DNA of 8,011 nucleotides from an uncultured Gemmatimonadales bacterium (lineage in GTDB: Bacteria; Gemmatimonadota; Gemmatimonadetes; Longimicrobiales; Gaopeijiaceae). Made by a program: the position numbers and the translations under genes. Where the stretch lies: NCBI GenBank assembly GCA_937982605.1, contig CALJLC010000359.1, forward strand, positions 1 through 8,011, read 5' to 3'. The notes under the pieces are model-generated. The model was not told the DNA's origin, ran no database searches, and was given only the letters and a program-made list of their open reading frames with translations. Below are positions 7,301 to 8,011 of this stretch, one piece after another. Each line of letters starts with the position of its first letter. The first letter of the stretch is position 1.

Positions 7301-7848
7301 GCGCCGGGCAGGAGCCGCACGACGGCGTCGGTGACCGCGAGCGCGCCGATCTCGCCACCCGAGAGGACGAAGTCGCCGAGCGAGATCTCCTCTGTGGCCA
7401 GATGATCGGCCACCCGCTGGTCGACGTCCTTGTAGTGCCCGCACAGGAGCGTGAGCTCGGATGCGACCGCCAGCCGCACGGCGTCGTCGTGGCGGAACGG
7501 GCGTCCGCGGGCGGAGAGGAGCACGATCGGACCCTCGGGCGCGAGGTCGTCGACCGCCTCGAAGAACGGCTCGGGCTTCATGACCATCCCGGCGCCGCCC
7601 CCGTAGGGGACGTCGTCGACGGTCCGGTGGCGGTCGTGCGTGTACTCGCGCAGGTCGACGAGCCGGTACTCGACCAGGCCCGCTTCCGCGGCGCGCGCCG
7701 GAATCGACAGCCCGAGCGGGCCCTCGAAGAAGGAGGGGAAGATCGAGACGATGTTGATCCGCATCACCAGGGAAGCTCTGCACTGGTAGGGCGGGGCTCG
7801 TTACCCGCGCCATGGTACCAGATCGTAGGAGGCGCGACGAAGGCATAG
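4354..7848 (+). CDS. ADOP-type orphan ABC permease (MacB/FtsX fold); conserved part ends near 6980, then reads antisense through trmD
   Basis: The frame is 1164 codons, but the recognisable permease covers only about residues 1-876. A prefix domain (1-75; LVPDPVAREGLLGDLAERHA) is followed by TM1 in RRPGFSALVVATLALGIGSN (87-116), a periplasmic MacB-like domain (120-335), TM2-4 (339-365, 389-415, 434-459), TM5 (486-508), a second periplasmic domain (515-745) and TM6-8 (750-776, 805-826, 844-862). The core closes with LPARRAGGVPPQRILRGE. This duplicated four-plus-four membrane layout is the ADOP pattern. No ATPase gene is in the window, as is usual for these 'orphan' permeases; the substrate is unknown. 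The start overlaps the padR stop (ATGA). After residue 876 no in-frame stop occurs until 7846-7848. Residues of about 889-922 come from a 17-bp repeat array and 912-1137 are the antisense reading of trmD, without membrane segments. The true stop may have been lost, or an indel may be present. Confidence 0.85.
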   Translation: MSRPALPRVVVALVEWLVPDPVAREGLLGDLAERHAYPASRGGWARGAALAAEVASLVPTWAARRTATLVETARQDLGFALRSMTRRPGFSALVVATLALGIGSNTAIFSVVDGLLLEPLPFPEAERLVVIDELEESGFTASVSFPNYRDWKERARSFEHFSISLPSSRRFVAGGSATILEVAWVAGGYFETLGVEPLLGRWFDEAESEPGGERLVVISHGLWSEAFGADPGVLGRAIELGDDAFTVVGVARPDFVLDREVSAFLPLGVVRDVLPWDDRRSSVGAAVVARIAPDRSLAQARAELAAIGAAIEQETGESTGIGRATPLRERLVGDTGRQSLILLAAVGLVLLIACVNVANLLFVASERRKGEIALRTALGAGAGRIHRQLLTEALLVGAFGGLAGLALGWAGVRGLVGLVGDALPYGFADRIGVDGRVIAFTCVIALATSILAGFLPAFRAAGTAVAHRLRAAAPGSAGSGRARGVLVASEVALSMILLVGAGLLIATLGRLQRVEKGFDSEGILTLRLQTPDDVEESREMWADFHDLVRERIGGLPGVRSVATSNHFPLSGNSWEMLYRDEQTPADDRGESVLLTMVSPSFFDTWSVGLVEGRGFTDADRWGSELVAIVDETLAAARWPGESPLGRRITFEAARGPDGEEVEVWRTVVGVARHVRHYDLATTSRIEVYTPIAQSQAWGFTSYLSVRVDERPGELAAPIRALLSELEPDATLYRVRTAESIVEQELGVHRAMREVLGVMAALALFLGCVGIYSVVSHTTALRLRELSLRIALGSEPGRVTRLVLRDALAPIVAGLVVGSVGALGLGRLLRTVLYEVGPSDPSVFGSSAAILLLVAVASAWLPARRAGGVPPQRILRGEEAVGRSRDGSDFGSSRRSAPVALQLRSGLSSGRSSAPIGLELRAPVPGESLGLLATPLGDAGVVAGAEDVGHRVPAVLGRAGVRRCGEEAVVVEGVVHRRVVVSHGAGQEPHDGVGDRERADLATREDEVAERDLLCGQMIGHPLVDVLVVPAQERELGCDRQPHGVVVAERASAGGEEHDRTLGREVVDRLEERLGLHDHPGAAPVGDVVDGPVAVVRVLAQVDEPVLDQARFRGARRNRQPERALEEGGEDRDDVDPHHQGSSALVGRGSLPAPWYQIVGGATKA
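7019..7120. repeat. six tandem 17-bp imperfect repeats at the permease/trmD junction
   Basis: Units begin at 7019, 7036, 7053, 7070, 7087 and 7104 with exact 17-bp periodicity. Examples are TCAGCTCCGGTCGGGCC (7053) and TCAGCTCCGATCGGGCT (7087); the conserved part is TCAGCTCCGG, and the first unit is the most diverged. On the minus strand the last unit (7104-7120) encodes the TrmD C-terminal Arg-Pro-Glu-Leu, and the TGA at the end of the next unit (7089-7087) is the trmD stop. The array therefore probably arose by tandem duplication of the trmD 3' end. On the plus strand it covers the tail of the permease frame. Confidence 0.85.
7087..7764 (-). CDS. trmD: tRNA (guanine-N1-)-methyltransferase (m1G37)
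   Basis: A 225-residue SPOUT methyltransferase that uses S-adenosylmethionine to methylate G37, next to the anticodon, and so limits frameshifting. Using ATG 7764 as residue 1, signatures run in order: RINIVSIFPSFFEG at the N-terminus, DDVPYGGGAGMVMKPEP (50-66), LLCGHYKDVDQRV (107-119), EISLGDFVLSGGE (126-138), the trefoil-knot segment VTDAVVRLLPGAMG (144-157), NDSF with Asp165 (equivalent to E. coli Asp169), APSYTRPAEYRG (175-186) and the C-terminal RRPEL. Length is slightly below the usual 230-250. ATG 7764 overlaps the TGA of an upstream small ORF (TGATG); GTG 7767 is an alternative start. No strong ribosome site is visible, which fits coupling. Its last codons and stop lie in the 17-bp repeat array. 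rplS, the usual next gene, is displaced by about 4.5 kb. Confidence 0.96.
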   Translation of the reverse strand: MRINIVSIFPSFFEGPLGLSIPARAAEAGLVEYRLVDLREYTHDRHRTVDDVPYGGGAGMVMKPEPFFEAVDDLAPEGPIVLLSARGRPFRHDDAVRLAVASELTLLCGHYKDVDQRVADHLATEEISLGDFVLSGGEIGALAVTDAVVRLLPGAMGDHDAAVNDSFYDDGLLSAPSYTRPAEYRGHAVPDVLRSGDHARIAEWRREQAERLTRDRRPELKPDRS

Positions 7849-7985
7849 CCGTAGCGGGCACCGCCGCCGAAGGCGGTGGTCCGAGGAGCGCCGACGACCG
7901 AGATGGTGCCATGCCGCGGGTAACCCACCACCGCCCAGGGCCTTGTGTCTGCTGAGTTGCGGGCGCAGGGGGGTCGCGGGCTCAT
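7764..7985 (-). CDS. doubtful 73-codon ORF coupled to trmD
   Basis: I do not recognise this 73-residue product (MSPRPPCARN... ending TSAELPW); it does not look like RimM, the usual gene before trmD. In favour of translation: a GGAGGAGGAG purine stretch about nine bases upstream of the ATG, and a TGA sharing its A with the trmD ATG, the classic coupling geometry. Against: only 55 of 73 codons end in G or C, visibly fewer than in the neighbouring genes, and most of the ORF is a 125-bp foldback. It may be a translated leader, a gene remnant, or chance. Confidence 0.3.
   Translation of the reverse strand: MSPRPPCARNSADTRPWAVVGYPRHGTISVVGAPRTTAFGGGARYGYAFVAPPTIWYHGAGNEPRPTSAELPW
7800..7924. repeat. 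125-bp foldback with 26-bp inverted terminal arms upstream of trmD
   Basis: Arms 7800-7825 and 7899-7924 are inverted repeats matching at 22 of 26 positions, beginning with a perfect GTTACCCGCG at each outer end; one of the four mismatches could be a G-U pair in RNA. Inside, a separate 7-bp hairpin (7859-7865 with 7872-7878, loop GCCGAA) is present. The element lies 36 bp upstream of the trmD ATG. It could be a small non-autonomous mobile element (MITE-like), or an RNA structure in the trmD leader. No target-site duplication is obvious. Confidence 0.55.
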
Positions 7986-8011
7986 ACGTCGTCTCTCCTC
8001 CTCCCCGTAGC

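Overview
This is a GC-rich bacterial chromosomal window. The pairing of a PadR regulator with a large 'orphan' MacB/FtsX-type permease (the ADOP family) suggests Gemmatimonadota or Acidobacteriota. That placement is inferred from gene families, not from a marker phylogeny.

Layout, left to right. On the minus strand are a secreted Xaa-Pro dipeptidyl-peptidase (S15/PepX type) lipoprotein whose C-terminal end runs off the left edge (1-1450), RNase HII (rnhB, 1534-2172) and ribosomal protein L19 (rplS, 2186-2539). A three-gene block on the plus strand follows: an M28 zinc peptidase lipoprotein (2735-3919), a PadR regulator (4025-4357) preceded by a perfect 19-bp palindrome (3962-3980), and a large permease starting at 4354 with a 4-bp ATGA overlap with padR. 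Convergent to it on the minus strand is trmD (7087-7764). Upstream of trmD are a 125-bp foldback (7800-7924) and a doubtful 73-codon ORF (7764-7985) whose TGA overlaps the trmD ATG.

The housekeeping genes rnhB, rplS and trmD belong to the widely conserved rpsP-rimM-trmD-rplS-rnhB neighbourhood. Here trmD and rplS are separated by about 4.5 kb of opposite-strand genes, so rplS-rnhB needs its own promoter. A sigma70-like candidate with 17-bp spacing lies just upstream of rplS (2585-2613).

The least expected structure is at the permease/trmD convergent junction. Six 17-bp tandem units (7019-7120) span the end of the recognisable permease and the last codons of trmD. The unit nearest trmD encodes TrmD's conserved C-terminal Arg-Pro-Glu-Leu, and the trmD stop is the TGA of the next unit. 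Because 17 is not a multiple of three, copy number sets the permease frame. With the six copies seen, the permease has no stop after its conserved end near 6980 and reads antisense through all of trmD to 7848. With five copies it would stop at a TGA inside the last unit. This could be a real variable locus or an assembly/indel artefact.

I do not see phage, transposase, CRISPR, tRNA or rRNA genes, or a clearly new multi-gene system.
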